A stretch of 64,000 nt of DNA from Rallus limicola (taxonomy: Eukaryota > Chordata > Aves > Gruiformes > Rallidae): positions 1,488,001-1,552,000 of the forward strand of contig JAKCOZ010000032.1 in the NCBI GenBank assembly GCA_022605955.1, given 5' to 3'. The notes beneath the pieces are model-generated. The model was given only the letters and a program-made list of their open reading frames with translations, made no database searches and was not told the DNA's origin. How positions within the stretch are numbered: the stretch's first letter is position 1; the number at the start of each line of letters is the position of its first letter. A program made the position numbers and the translations under genes. Positions 11,233 through 24,300 of this stretch are shown one piece after another.

Positions 11233-12760
11233 ATTGGCCAAATAACAGACCAGGCATTGGTAGGAAGGCTTGGTAGACACATCTACAGCTTGATCTCTCC
11301 TGATAACAGAAGAGTTGTAAAAACATGTGGCTGGTTCAGGTACAATACACCCAACATTTGTCTCATTAGCATCATGCAGGGCAATCTGTGCATCACAACT
11401 GTGGCCTGGTCCTCAACTGGATGCATTTCATAAAAGCAATGTGTGCTGCACTGAGCCATTGGACCTCTTGTGCTGCCTCCCCTTCCCACAGGGAGTGTCT
11501 GTGCCATTGCCACCATATCATGGGACTGAGGTGGACCTGTCATATCCCATGCCATGACAAATTTTGGAAGAGGCCCTGGCAGTAACGGGCTTGAAGTAAT
11601 CGGACACCCTCTCCTGAGGGGCATCCCTCTGGCATGGGGTAGGGCCCTGTGGGTGAGGATCCGATTCTGCTGTTTCTTTAACCACACCTGGCATCTGACC
11701 CTACTTGCAGGTCCCTGAGGTGGGGGTAACAGTGCTGTGAAGGGGATTAAACCCTGTTAGAAACCAAGTGTCATAGGAAGCCACCAGACTCTGCTGGAAG
11801 CCTATTAGAGGCACACAGCCTGACTCCAAAAAGTGATATTAAGGATGGGCTTAAAGAGCTCTCACTACCCCAGCTTTACATCTGCAGCCCAAGCAAGGGC
11901 AGATTTGCTGGTCTTGTGTCCTGGGGGCCTCAGAGGCCCCTCCCTTCCCGAGGAAGATGCTCATCAGGAGAGTTGCAGTGCCTTGGGGTAAAAACATTAG
12001 ACTAAACTAGCTCTAGGTGAGCTCCAGGGTGAGAAGCTGTGACCATAGAAGGTAGCCCAAGCCTGTATGCACCTTTTCAGCTGAAGGCCAGGACTCTGTT
12101 GCGTCCAGGCAACCCCTTCCAAACCCCTCTATTCCACGCTGGGCTGCAGGGAGGATGGCTTGTGTGACCCTGCTTGCATGGAGCATTTTGTGGCTCTTAG
12201 TTGGAATAACTCTCCGAGATCTGTAAAATCACCTGCACACATCTGGGTGTGTTTAGAGCAGCTCATGGGCATTTAGCCCATTTCTAAAAAGACCTAGGAA
12301 GAGCAGGTGGGCACCCAGCTCCTCAGTTCACATCAATTGACAATCTACATGTCTCCAAGGATCTTAGCCATATTTTTGTGCAAGCATATAAAAAACCTTA
12401 ATTGTTATTTTAGGCTTGCATTATTTTGTGGTTTGTTTGGTTTTTTTTTTTCATTTTTAAAAGGCAGCTGGAGATGGAAGGTGCTGCCCAGCAGAAAATA
12501 CATGGTGGGTTTCCACAGCAGTGAAACATTCCTGTAGCCGAAGCAAATGGAGCAAGACCTGGTGTCCCAGAGGCCAGGATTTGCTAGAGATCTTGCTGCA
12601 CTTGGGGTGAGCCAGCATCGTCATAGATGCTCTTCTATATGGGAAGCATGGGTGAGAAGGAAGGTGTGGAGGTCCCTGGCCTGACCCTGCTCCCAATGGG
12701 AGCAACACCACAGCGATGGCAGGTTGCTCGAGGCGATGTCTGGGCAAGTCTGGACATCTC
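11233..12760. other. Unassigned sequence beside the solo LTR
   Basis: A 134-codon minus-strand ORF (11283-11687) and smaller ORFs occur, but none shows a recognisable domain. The perfect target duplication of the neighbouring LTR argues that this is not its internal region. A T-rich run is present near 12430-12455. Confidence 0.4.
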
Positions 12761-13920
12761 CACCCTCCACTGTGACCGCGCTTCTTCTTGATGGAGGGAC
12801 GGTGATGTACTGCTACAGCACTGGCTTAAAACCAGATGTTGCTGAGCAGCGGCACCAACGTGGCATGCAATGCTGAGGGAGGACTTCCTCTTCCACATGG
12901 CGCAAAGAAGAGGAACCTGACCCTGCGCCGCTCAAACTGTGCTGTGGTGTCTGGGTCATGGCTCCTGACCTCGGCTGCAGACTGGGCCCGGGCCCTGAAG
13001 GGCTTTCTGAGTGCCTGGGCAAACACAGCAGTCGCTCAGCTGCTCCACGATGCAAAATTCAACTTAACAGACTCCAAATGGCATGGGACACGCCGTTAGG
13101 AGCCTGGTGCTGGGATTGGGAGCTCTGGGGGGAGGGGTGGGCCAGGGCACTCTCTGAGCTGCCAGTGAGTGCCTTGAGCTGCCCCACGGAGATTTCCCTG
13201 GGTCTGTAGCTGGTTTTGCCTCTAATCTAGGCCTCGGCTCAGATGTGCCGCCTATAAGCTGCTTTGCAGGGCAGAGCTGGAGCCCTGGAATCTCAGAGCT
13301 GCCTGCTGCTGCTCTGCCTGCCATGCTGCACGGCCTCACTATTAGCTTCCTTAGGGCTTTTGCTTAATTCCCACTTTCAGGTGGCACCTCCACCATCAGC
13401 TGGTGATGGCATCATTGCCACGGTGCTGTGAAGTGCCTGCTGCTGCTGTAGGTACAACAGCCCTTGTCAAGGAGGAGTGAGAGTGACTTTTGGGAAAGGA
13501 CGAGCAAAATTTTCTCCTCTGGAGGTGAGCAAATGGAAATGGGTGGGAAATAACCCTGGGAGAGCTACCACCCACAGATTGCAGCTGGAGAGGTGCAGCG
13601 CTGAGCAAAGAGGGTGCTGGGCAGATTGCTGTTGCCTTGGAGGTCATGGTGGTGCTGAAACCTGTGGAGATGAAGAAAAGCCTCATGATCCTTGCCATTC
13701 GCACCCCGTAACAGCAAAGCATCACCACAGGCATCATCCCACAGTGGGGGGGAAAAGGCCCTCCAAGGTCCAGCTACACTACACCAGGTGTGACTTCACC
13801 CCAATTGCTTCAAAAACCTAGGGAGATGGTTTCAGTGCAGGGAGGTTTAATGCAAGAGGGTTCAGTACAAGCTGGGGGCCACATGGGTGAGCAGCAAGCC
13901 ACTGCTTTGCCACAGCCAAG
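12761..13920. other. Moderately CpG-rich unassigned sequence
   Basis: CpG dinucleotides are more frequent at about 12770-13120 than in neighbouring DNA. No ORF with a recognisable domain was found on either strand. Confidence 0.35.
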
Positions 13921-14670
13921 CCCCAAGACGCCTGGGCGGGCTCTGGCTGTGGGAAAATGAGCCTGTTCCCCACCACCCCTGCCACCCGACCGCTCAGCCG
14001 GTCACGAGGACGCTGCGGTAAACCACAGCTCTGCTTGAAATTATCTTTTCAGCACAGGGTTCCTGTCGAGCCGAATGGCACCTCCTCCCTCACCTGTGCC
14101 GGTGCCGAAACATCCTTCCTTTCTCAGCACTATCTCCCGCTCAGATCTCTCCTCCAGGATGATCGCTCACGTCAAGATCTTTAAAGCAAAGCACGCCCTG
14201 CTGCGAGGACTGAGGTCTCATTTCCCCCGGCTTATATTGGGGCATGGAAGTGATGCTCACAGGGTGCACCGATTTGGCCATCCTCTGCCTTTTTCAGCCC
14301 AGAAGAGGCGGGGGAAGGGGCGGGGAAGCGGTGGCCAGTGAGGCACCGCTCAGAGCTAGAATATAGGTCAGCCTCTGTCCCAGCAGCTGCTTTTCTTGCC
14401 CAGAGCAGGGGGGAGAGGGGATGAGCTGGCAGAGGAGGAGGGGCTCCACCACCCTCTGTCACCACCTTTTCAGTGCACAGAAAATCCCAGCTGAGCACCT
14501 CAAAGCTCAGTGAAACGCAGCTGCCGGGCGGTGAGCGTGCACGTGGCTGTTCCTGGTCATGGGAGGAATGGAGCCTGGAATACCCTCTGGCACGAGGAGA
14601 TTTTTGTTCTCAAGCTGCTCGCAAACGTGTTGCAGCAATGGCCATCAGCTGCGGTGATTGTTGCTCCGTG
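13921..14670. promoter_or_regulatory. CpG-enriched segment with GC boxes
   Basis: CpG dinucleotides cluster here, for example in CACCCGACCGCTCAGCCGG near 13983 and around 14520-14680. Sp1-type GC boxes occur: GGGGCGGGG at 14317-14325 and AGGCGGGGG just before it. This looks like a small CpG-island promoter or regulatory element, but no gene start is visible beside it. A merely GC-rich segment is the alternative. Confidence 0.3.
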
Positions 14671-15379
14671 CAGGGAGATGATACAGCATCAAATCAGTCC
14701 AAAAGCTGACTATCAGCATCCTGGTCATTTGGGACTTGCTGCTTCCCTCAGCATACCTGTGCAGTGCAGATCCCGCTCCCCATTTACTTAAAAGGTGCTT
14801 TTGGAGACCAACTTAGGAACATGAACCACAAGCACAGTGGGACAGAGGCAGATGTAAATAAAATCCTTAACATGCCATTTAAGCATTTAAGCCAACGCCC
14901 TGGCCCTTGCCAGAGGATTTCCAAGCAGGATGCAGCAGCTTTAGGTTAGGGAGAAAACTGGGTTTTCCACCCCAAATGTGACTGGAAATGGTTTCTGGCT
15001 GTTGTGCCAGATATCAGAGCTCGTCACATTTGCTGGTCACAGGAGCGTGTGTTGGAAACAGGAAGCGAAACAGTGACTGAAAGGGACCCATCTGCCTGTT
15101 TGCTGGTCTGCGAGGGGGACCTGACCTCCTCTGTGTGGCAGATACTACAATGGATGGCTACAGGTCAGCTTACCCCAAGGAACAGGTGCTGTGCTTGCTG
15201 CACGTCCCCACCATGGTTATGGACACAGGTGCCATCCACCAATTCCCTCCTTTCATATCCACCATCCCAATTTGAGGCAGACCTACCTGACAGCATCCTG
15301 GCAGAGCCCTGACAACATGACCAGTGTCTCCAGTCTTTTCTAGTATCAGAGGCAGCACCCTGAGGGCTGCTTCCCTGAG
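14671..15379. other. Unassigned intergenic sequence
   Basis: No gene or repeat recognised. Part of a 214-codon minus-strand ORF (15170-15814) overlaps this stretch but crosses a CR1 fragment and has no recognisable domain. Confidence 0.4.
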
Positions 15380-15500
15380 GGAGCTCCTTGAGAGGGGACA
15401 GGAAGGGGCTACGGAGATGCCAAGGGGTCTAGAACTGCTTTGGCAGGGGTTGGACTGGATGATCTCCAGAGGTCCCTGCCAACAACAATTGTTCAGTGAT
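15380..15500 (+). mobile_element. CR1 3' fragment with a large internal deletion
   Basis: The left half (GAGAGGGGACAGGAAGGGGC...GGAGATGCC...CTAGAAC) matches CR1 sequence at about 8627-8672. It then jumps, at about 15435, to TTTGGCAGGGGTTGGACTGG, which corresponds to the extreme 3' end at about 10738. Roughly 350 bases between these points in the other copies are absent. Confidence 0.85.
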
Positions 15501-16084
15501 TTTGTGTGGCTGATCCCCCACTGTGGAGAGGTCATGCAGCTCTTGCTGGAGCAAGGGCTTTTCCCCTGCTGCCCTTGAGGAAGAGATCCATGGAGTTTCC
15601 ATGCCGCATTGATGAAAGAAAAAGGAGCAGGCAAACTTCCCAGACATTGTGAAAGGCAGCAAGTTTCAACATGTGCAGCACATTCGGTGAGCAGAGCCTT
15701 CCCAAAGAAAGATGCAGTTTCAGGCCAGAGTGATTTGAAAGAAGGCAGCTGCAGAGAAGATCCTGACACTTCATCCTCTCCTGTGGGTGGCACTACCTGG
15801 GAAGGGTAGTTCACAAGGTGTTCATGGACCCAGCAGCAGAACTCACCTTGCAGACCTGCTCAGCTGGCATCACTGCATGCTTAGAACATGGCAGTGCTCA
15901 GAGATGGACTGTAGAAGAGGCACACTGCTCCATGTACATGTTTTGGGTGTGTCAGCTTACTTCAACATCTCTCCAGTGCTGATGAAATACCACCTTAGAG
16001 ATCAAGAGCCCATGGCTCCTCTGATGAGGTTGTTAGAGGCCAGTCTGCTCCAAGTTCAGTGCTGCTGGTTAGGTGGAAGTAATA
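15501..16084. other. Unassigned intergenic sequence
   Basis: No gene or known repeat recognised between two CR1 fragments. Confidence 0.4.
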
Positions 16085-16260
16085 ACTGCTATCAGCTGGA
16101 ACAGGTGGAGAGCAGCCCTGAGGAGAAGGATTTGGGGGTGTTAATTGATGTAAAGCTCAATGTGACCCAGCACTGTGCACTGGCAGCCCAGAAAGCCAGT
16201 CATGTCCTGGGCTGCATCCCCAACAGCATGACCAGCAGGTCTGGGGTAGGAGTATGTGGA
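16085..16260 (+). mobile_element. Old CR1 ORF2 fragment
   Basis: The translation [39 protein letters not shown] matches the CR1 ORF2 segment that follows the reverse-transcriptase core (EKDLGVLVD...QQC...A.KA..ILG.I). The DNA is more diverged than the 8-11 kb copies. It probably belongs to the same insertion as the 3' fragment ending at 16497, with the middle deleted. Confidence 0.82.
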
Positions 16261-16359
16261 ATCTGGCCATGCTGAATAAGACAGAACCAGGCTAAACCCA
16301 CCGTTTCAGCAAGGGATTCCATTCACCCCTTTCCCTGACCAAATAAATAACATAGGCAA

Positions 16360-16497
16360 AGATCCCTCAGGGTGTTTAGGGAAGGTTGGATGACGTACTT
16401 AGGGTCATGGTCTAGTAAGTAATATAGGTGTCAAGGAGAGTTGGACTAGATAATCTTGGAGGTCTTTTCTAACCTTAATGATTCTATGATTCTGTGA
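16360..16497 (+). mobile_element. Old CR1 3' end with tail
   Basis: The sequence runs from GGGTGTTTAGGGAAGGTTGGATG through GTTGGACTAGATAATCTTGGAGGTC to AATGATTCTATGATTCTGTG. The last part is the characteristic short tandem CR1 tail. Orientation agrees with the ORF2 fragment about 100 bases upstream. Confidence 0.88.
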
Positions 16498-16999
16498 ACC
16501 ACCAGTTGAAGTGGTTTTGCTGGAAATTGTAGGAATGTACTTTTCCTTGCTCAAACATACTTAAAAGTACCTAGGCGAAGCTTTCTTGCAGGAGTTGCCT
16601 TCTCCTCTTGTCCTTCTTCCCTGCAAGTATTACTTTTTAATTTGATCAGTAAGCAAATGACATGTTTCCTTATGGATAATTAAAATATACATAAATACTT
16701 GAGTTGTTGCTTTTGCTTTTCCCAGGAGGTCTCAACTGCAGACCAAAATTCCGAGCCGTATTCGCTGATGCAGTGTAGACAAAGAGGACTTCATGTGGGG
16801 GTTCTCCACCCTGGCTTTGGTCCAACTAGGGAATATAATATTCAACTCCTAAACGGGCAAGAAAAACAGAGACAGGGCAGATCTTGTGCGTGCATCTGTG
16901 AGCTCAGGCATTTGACTCACGGGCGTAGAAGAAATCCCCTGCTTTCTGTGACCAGAGGGTTAATCTTGGCTCTCCCTCACTTTATTCCTTGAATAATGA

Positions 17000-17330
17000 A
17001 ATTAGTTGTTCCATAGAGTTTTGAAGGGCTGAGCTTCGCCTTCTCGCGGAACAATACACGCTGTGCTCTCGATGTGAGTGCACTTATGGTGAACTTTGAG
17101 CTACACATCTGCTATAAAGAAGTAACTCTTATTCCCAGTTGGCTGCTGCTAGAGAAAGATTCGGGCTCCCTGTGTGCCTCGGCATAGTTCTGTTCGCTGC
17201 CTGGAAGCAGCAGATGGGTAGAAGCTGTTTGCAAACCTTGTTAAAAGGCACCGGCACGCTCAGCGCTTTCGCTGGGCGAGCGAGGGCTGGAGATGAGCCC
17301 TGCAGAAGGTGAGTGTGTGACTGATCTGCA
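17000..17330 (+). promoter_or_regulatory. Possible TATA promoter and first exon with splice donor
   Basis: A locally CpG-enriched stretch holds TATAAAG at 17113-17119. About 190 bases downstream an ATG (17293-17295) opens MSPAE and runs straight into a consensus splice donor, AAG/GTGAGT (GT at 17309-17310). The arrangement resembles a first exon of about 160 bases. No second exon was identified with confidence, and the product could be a non-coding transcript. Chance occurrence is quite possible. Confidence 0.25.
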
Positions 17331-20300
17331 GCCCGTTACCAGCAAAGCCCCTTAAATCTGTGCATTAGCTTCCCAGATCTCCTGGAAAGCAGCACGAGGG
17401 ATTTCCCAGGGGTGCTTTGCAGTTGGTCTTTCTGACCCAAAACACGCGCTTGGTGGTGATGATAGGTGATTTGTGGTGGAGCCACTCCTGCGTGCTCCCC
17501 TTGGGACACCAGACCTGCACATTTTTTTAACACTCTGCACTGCTGGGGATGAAGGATGCTCAGGATCGGGCAGGGGGGAGGGTATTTTCACCTCCCTAGA
17601 GTAACGTCTCCAAGCACCAACAGAAGAGCGAGCCCACCTGGGGCTAGGGAAGCCTGTGGGCATTTCGCAGTGTTCTAAAGAGCTGCAGAAGGGAAATGTT
17701 GGGTCTAGTCCCACTGCGTGTAAATTCTCCCTAATCTCAGCCTTAGTCCCAGGATGACAGGATGGAACCCTTCTCAGGGAGTGGTGCAATGACAATAACC
17801 TCCCCAACACTCCCTCTGAGGATGTGGCTGTTGCAAAAAGTAGTGCCGGACCGCTAATTGCATCCATCACTTTGCCTCCCCAGTGCTTGCTGGGGCTGGT
17901 GGGGTGGGCAGTGAAGCTCCTCCAAACTCACAAAACCCACAGCTACCCATGGGACAGCCAGCCCAGACCCAGAGGCGATGGAGCAGAGGGGGGTTCTTGC
18001 CTTTAGTCTCTTTTATTGCAGCAGTTTGTCTAATCCCTCCTCGGTATCAGTCACACTGACAGATGGCCGTGCAGGCTGATGAAATAAAACCATGGGAGCA
18101 GCGTCACCTCTCAGGCACAGCTGGGGCTTCAGATGCTGCATTTCTTCCCTGCATCAGTGAGTTAAAAAAAAAAAAAAAAAAAAGTAAATACTTTGACAAC
18201 AGAGTAAAGGCACAAGGTGGCCTCTGGATACATCGGGCAGTGGGCAAGGTGGGCAGGGTAGCTGCAGGAGCAGTCCCATGCTCGGTAAGGACAACCTACA
18301 GGATGGGAGCCAAGCTCCTAAGCAGTAGAAACAGGCTGGGGGGGGGGGTGGGGGGGTGGGGGGAGAGAAGTTGTATTTCCAGTAGTTTCTCTGTGCCCAA
18401 AGCTCCTTATCTTTTTAGAGCATAAATGTGGAACAAAGCTGTGGGATGGAGATTGAAATGGCAAAAGATGAGGGTGATTTGTGTGATGGCATCTCCATAG
18501 AGACCCTAGTTCCCAAGTGGACATGTTGTTTGTTAATTACTGCAGGCAAGCAGTGGTGGTGTCATTCAAAACTACCACCAATGGTGGTGTCCTCTCATGG
18601 ATCTTTAGTGAGGCCCTTATGTGCACGCCTTTAGCATCACCAGAGATGTGTGTGTTTGGGGTGACTCATCTCACCTGAAGCAGCCCAGCTCACAGCCCTG
18701 GAGGTTTCTACCCTATGAAGCTTCACAAGAAGATGTGCCTGGTGCTGCCCTGGGCAGCCCAGCCCATGGTCTGGACAGGAACTGGAAGGTCCCTAGGGTG
18801 ATGGTGGAGCCACATCCTAGGCTGTGCAAGGGGGTGGTGGGGACCTTGCCACTGCACCATGGAGGCTGCCTGCAGCATTCAACCCAGGAGGAGACAGGAG
18901 GGACCTGAGTTGGGATGAACCCCTTCCCTGGTGACTTTGCTCAGCTCAGCCCACCACAGAGAAATAAGAAGGGCTGAACCCCCCCCACTGCCCTGCTGAA
19001 AAAAGCTCCAGCTGGTCCATAGGCCTGTCACATTAGTCATGTTGCAGAGGTCCTTCCTTTGGAGCAGCCCGTTTGCTCTTGGGTGGGACCTATTTGCAGA
19101 CTTAACCAAAAGTTTTTCCATTGCAGCTGCACTGGCAGGTGAAATGTTTACAGTGAAAAAGAAGGGAGCATCTTCAATAGCTGGGGCAGTAGAGAGCCCT
19201 CCAGTAACACCAGTTGTCTGGGGGTAGTTTTTCAAAGGGAGCTGGTGACTCTTCCAGTGCCTAGTAGCACTCAGAGGTGCCACGTGTGTCCTCCAGCCAC
19301 TAGAAGATCTACAGCTTTTGCTGTGGTTTTAGACAAGGTCAGATGTTTATTTCAGTAAACAACTTCCTTGGATGACAAGGTTATTTGCTGTCTTCTCCCT
19401 CTTGACTTACAGTTCCCAGTCCCATGTCCTGCTCTGAGCTGATGGCCAAACACTGCTCTACTTAAGACATGTGTCGCTTTGCCACTCCCTGACCTCAAAC
19501 GCACCAGCTGATGTGCATGGAGAGGACAGGTGGCCACAGAAACTTGAACAACCAGAGGGGTTGAGTTCTCAGAGCTTCTCTAAATGCGATTTTTTGCCTT
19601 GAACGGGACTCATCTGACCCAAACCAGTTACTCTCAGCATATCATAGAAGTGAGGTTTCTGAGGATCATGTTGTACAGTTAGCTGTCCTCAGCAACAGCC
19701 GTTCTAATTAGCTATATTAAGCTGAGATGCTTCAAGTCAAGCAGGACTATTAGATCATCTGTTTTTTCACACCATCTCAGGAAGTTTAACATGAAAACAG
19801 ACAAATTCTGTTTCTTTTTCCTCTTTTTCTTTTAGGATTGCTGCTGCCTGTGGATCTGGTAGGCGTTTTGTCTGACAGAGGGATTGTCTCATCAGAAATT
19901 TGCTCCTCACAAGCCTAGCTTTGCCCCTCATCCTCTCAATTGCTGTTCATGATGCTGGTGGCACCTGCATCCACATGAACATCCTGTGGTCTTGTGCAGA
20001 TCTTGTGCACAAAACGAGGTCTTCTTTCCAAAATCAGTCTGTGACTACATGCTTCTTATTCAAGGACCTAAGTTTGACCTCGTTGAGTGGAAGGTGCCAG
20101 CAAAGAGACCAGAAACACAGGGTTTGTGGCACAACATCAGAAGGAACCATTGGTTCAGTCCTGTGAAAACATGGGCCATTTCCCCCACTTATTGCAAAAT
20201 GAGCAGCTTGCATTTAGCCCAGAGAGGCTGCTGCCAGGCTTGACCTGACGATGTTAAGAAATGGTACAACTAGGACTTCATTCAGTTGTTGCTTCAATGC

Positions 20301-23300
20301 CTGATTCACTTCTGGGTCTTTTTCTACTGTGACTGCCTGCAGCTTGAGCCACCAGCACTTGACATATCTTTTTTCATTGCCCTAAAGACCCCATTGCTAA
20401 GCAATAATTCCCTCTTTAATGCACGGCAAGGAAAACCACTCTATAATCTTCTTTGGAGAAGCAAAATAGGCCAACCACCCTGATCCTTCCCTTTTCAGCC
20501 TGGATCATTACAGAGATGCATGGCAGCAGGGTCCTGTAATCCCCCTGGGCATGCACGAGAGCGGGCATGCACCCTCTGCTCTGCAGGACTTGGCTCCAGG
20601 CACAAAGACAGACTTTGCAGCACATGTCCCCAAGGGGAGAGACCTCTGAAGGTCAGGATCTGAAGGGGTTTCAGGATCTGAGCTGCTTCAGTTTAAGCAA
20701 AGCAGTCGAGCAGGTCTTTTTCCTCTAGTGGAAAAACCACTGGAGATGGCTGCCATGGAAAAGTGGAGTTATCGCCAAACACGGAAATGTTTCCTGATCT
20801 GTTTACTAATATTTGGTGCTCCTTTCTGGACAGTGTTCAAACTGAAATCCAACCACAGGCGTCAGCAACTTCCTGCCCTCCTCCCCACCCTCCGCTCCTG
20901 CACCCCGGGGGAAAATCAGGGATGGGAAGAGCCGGTGAGAGGCGAAGAGGGAATAGGGTTGCTATTTTCATCTCACAGAAGGGGTCCTAGAGATGCCAGG
21001 GTCAGACTCTGCTCTGAGGGGCACAGTGAGAGCACCAGAGGCATTTCTCCATGTGCAATGGTCCACGGTGATCTCAGGGGTGCAAGGGCGAACAGCGGCT
21101 GGGTGGTGGCAGGAGGGCATGGACAGGCTTTGCTTGACCAGCCCCTCAGGCCACCTAAGCCTGCTCCGGGCTGGTTCTTCATGGAAAATAAATAGGATAT
21201 TACAATTGTCTTATTATCATGGGGATGTTTACAGCTGTCCCAGCCTGTGGGGGAGGGATGGGAGAGCCAGCCAGTTCGCAGCTACTGAAAGGTCAGAGTG
21301 GCGCACGCGGCTACCGTAACCCTTCGACTATATCAGGCACTGAGTCGTCTCCTTAATTAGTCATCTCCAGCCCAGATTTAAGAACATTCAGCAGAGACAT
21401 GCATATTATTCTTTGCTAATAGCCATCATTGTAATAAAACCAGGACTTTCTGCACCGTCTTCAGAGGCCTTCACTGTCAGTGCAGGTTCTTTGGCATTTG
21501 AGGTTTCTTTGGACTAGTTGTGAGCGATTAACGTTATCCTACCTGGTTATAAAGCCATGGGATCCAGGGTTCTGCACGGAATCACAGAGCTGTGTTTTAA
21601 CAAGAGACGGTTTGGGTGGGAGTGGGAGCAGACAGATGGCCAACACAGATGGGGAGAAAGTCCTGAGAGAGAGGTCATGCTACCCAAACAGGCTGAAAGC
21701 TGGTCAAAACTCACTCACGCCCACTGAACCCACTCAAACACCAGTCAAACCTTGGCCACAAATCACTTGAGTTTTCCCACTCCCCTGCTTTGAGTCAAGG
21801 TAAAGGCTGCTCCTCTTGGTTGGGACAGATCTTCTTCTTGGAGATGCCCACGGCAGAGGCATTACAGGTTTTAACCTTTCTGTGTTGAAAGAGATTCATG
21901 ACTACAAGCAGCCATGGTCTTCCACCGTGGCAAACATTGCCTTCCCTTATTTATTCCTTTACAGAGGCATGACCACCCTTCTTCCCTTGCTCTTCCTTCA
22001 AATGCCCCTCTGTGTTTCTCCTGAAATGTCTGGGACAGGCCCAATTCACCCAAACCAGATGGCAAGTGGGTTTTGGGGAAGAGAGCTGCTCTCAGGAAGC
22101 ATTTATTTATCTAGAAGCATCCTCAAACTTGTGGATCATCCAGCTCCCTGTTAATGGCTCCGTGAAATGCCATCAAATCCTTGAGTGCACTTTTTGAGAT
22201 GGGTTTGGAGGGAAGAGCTTGGTTCAATGATGTCACAGCTAACATCCACCTCTCCTGCTTTTCAAGCCTCCTTGTAGGGGGATTAGAGACCCCTGGAGAG
22301 CTCCACCCAGCCATGAAAACATGGGTATTTCTCTCTCACTGTCCTGCCAGTGAATATGATGGGGGAAATTTTCCATGGAATACCAAGCAGAGCCCAGACT
22401 GATTGCTTTTGCACAGGTTTAGAGCATCAAGTAGCCTGTGGGAAAGTGAGAGCAGATTTTAAGTACTGGTTAAGCACAAGAGAACAGAGTCTCAGAAGCT
22501 TGCTAAGACAGGCTGGTATGATGATAAAGAGAGTACAACCAATCAAAAGGTCTCATGAGATTTATTCCCGAGAAACCTTTGCATCAAAACACCCAGAAGG
22601 ACCTACTCTTGCTCTGTATCCAGTGTGGCTGTAATTGACTGCAGCATCCAGAATAATACACATCTCTAATAAAACCATCAAGGTGAGATGAATTCTGACC
22701 AGTCTGAGCTCAGGCATGACGAAATACCCACCAAGAGCACCTCAAAACACACAGCTGGCCTTGTTGAGTCTGGCCATGGGGAGGATGGAGGAGGATGTGT
22801 CTGAAAGCAGCCCCCAGCCGTGGCATGGACAGGGATGGAGCACAGACAGGGATGGAGCACAGACACCCAAAGGAGAGCAGGCATACTGCTGGTGCCTCGG
22901 GTTTGGACTAGAGACCCACGCAGGTCCCCTCCAGCAAGAGAGAACTAGATGGTTGTCAGATAATGTCTCTGAGTTTGCACATGGGCCTTCTCTAAAAATA
23001 GACAAAATAAAAATAAAATTAAAAAAAAAAAGAAATGAAAAAAATCTGCATTTGTCTTTCCCCAGGAGCAAAATGGGGAAGTTAATAGCAGAGTCAAGCA
23101 GGATGCCAAGCTCCAGTTACATAAAACTTCTGACTTTCTGAACACACTTGGACCAAATTAGGCAGAAAAGACAAAACTGACGATTTTCTTTCCTTGGTTT
23201 AATTTTTAAATTTGTTTATTTTTAGAGTAGAAATCCTAGATTTCCTTTCTGAAGCCCCGAAGCAGAGTGTGAAATATGCACTGCACGATCCCTCAAGGCA

Positions 23301-24300
23301 GTGGGTACCTTGGCTGCCCACCCTGGCGAAGTCAAGACCTCATGTCCCAGCCACTGTCCTGGCTCATTCCCAATTCCCCTCCAGTTTTCTTCTTAAACCA
23401 GGGAGCACGATCCTTTCATGCACTGGGATCCCAGGGATTGGGATTGGAGGAGATTTGGGGGTCTCTGGTGGATGCTAACCTGGGCAGGCTGCCTGGGAAT
23501 CCTCCCATTGCTCCAACACAAGATCCATTGAAATGTCCTCTCTGAAAATTGTTTCAAGTTTGCCAGATTGCAATTATTATTATTTATTTTTCAATGGAAA
23601 AAGCTTCCAGTGCAAAAATTTACTGATCAGTTCTAAACAACACCCTGAAACCAAACTGCACTAACACTGTCTCTGAAGGTGGAAGAGCAGGCCAGGGCAT
23701 CCCATCCCTGCTCTGTGACTTGCACCCCATGCTGTGCCCTGCCTGTGAAACAGTTGAATCATTTTATTGGGTTGTTTTGGGAAATATCATTATATCTACT
23801 TTGCTTTTTGCAGGGGGGGGGGGGAGAGGGGGGCTGTTTCCTTTCTTACTATCAATGACACTACAGCAAATGCTTCCAGTTTAAACCAGGGCTAGTGTTG
23901 GACTACAGCACTGGTTTGCATGTCAAAAATAGTCTCTTGCAGCCTGAAAATGCAGCTGAAAAACATGTGTGGAATAAACTCAATGTGGTATCAACTCAGA
24001 AGGATGTGCAGAGGGGCTTCAAATCAGCCTTAACAGTGACTCTTTAAAAGTGAATATTAGTTATTTCATCTCAACATGAAAAAGACCAGAGAGGGCTTGC
24101 TCTTGCAATGCCACAAGTGGAAATCAACGTCTTTGCCTCAACCAGCTTTTCAGAAAGCTCACAGAAATCACAGAGCATCTCCAACCATATTTGGAGCACA
24201 GACCTTGAGTGTTGCAGCCCAGGACAGGTGGTTTAGCAGATGCTACAGCATTCCTCATTTCAACCAAGGGAGGGATGTATCCTACAGGAGATGGCACAAA
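17331..24300. other. Long unassigned intergenic stretch
   Basis: No gene recognised. Simple-sequence features are an A run at about 18166-18183, three G tracts at 18338-18363, an A-rich stretch at about 22994-23045, and a G run at 23813-23824 followed by a second G tract at 23828-23833. A 17-bp unit (GGGATGGAGCACAGACA) is repeated twice near 22830-22864. A good polypyrimidine-AG acceptor lies at 19835, but no convincing exon follows it. Confidence 0.5.
18338..18363. repeat. Interrupted G tracts
   Basis: Three runs of G (11, 7 and 6) are separated by single T bases. Such a stretch can form a G-quadruplex on the plus strand. Confidence 0.85.

Noticed and set aside
11283..11687. 134-codon minus-strand ORF next to the solo LTR, considered as retroviral internal sequence
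   Set aside because: No retroviral motif is visible, and the perfect target duplication on both sides of the LTR shows that the provirus interior was removed.
15170..15814. 214-codon minus-strand ORF
   Set aside because: It runs antisense through a CR1 fragment (GPLEIIQSNPCQSSS is antisense CR1 3' end), so it is not a gene.
16699..16992. 97-codon frame after a good acceptor (TTTGCTTTTCCCAG), considered as an exon
   Set aside because: The translated residues match no family I recognise and no partner exon was found; a lone acceptor is weak evidence.
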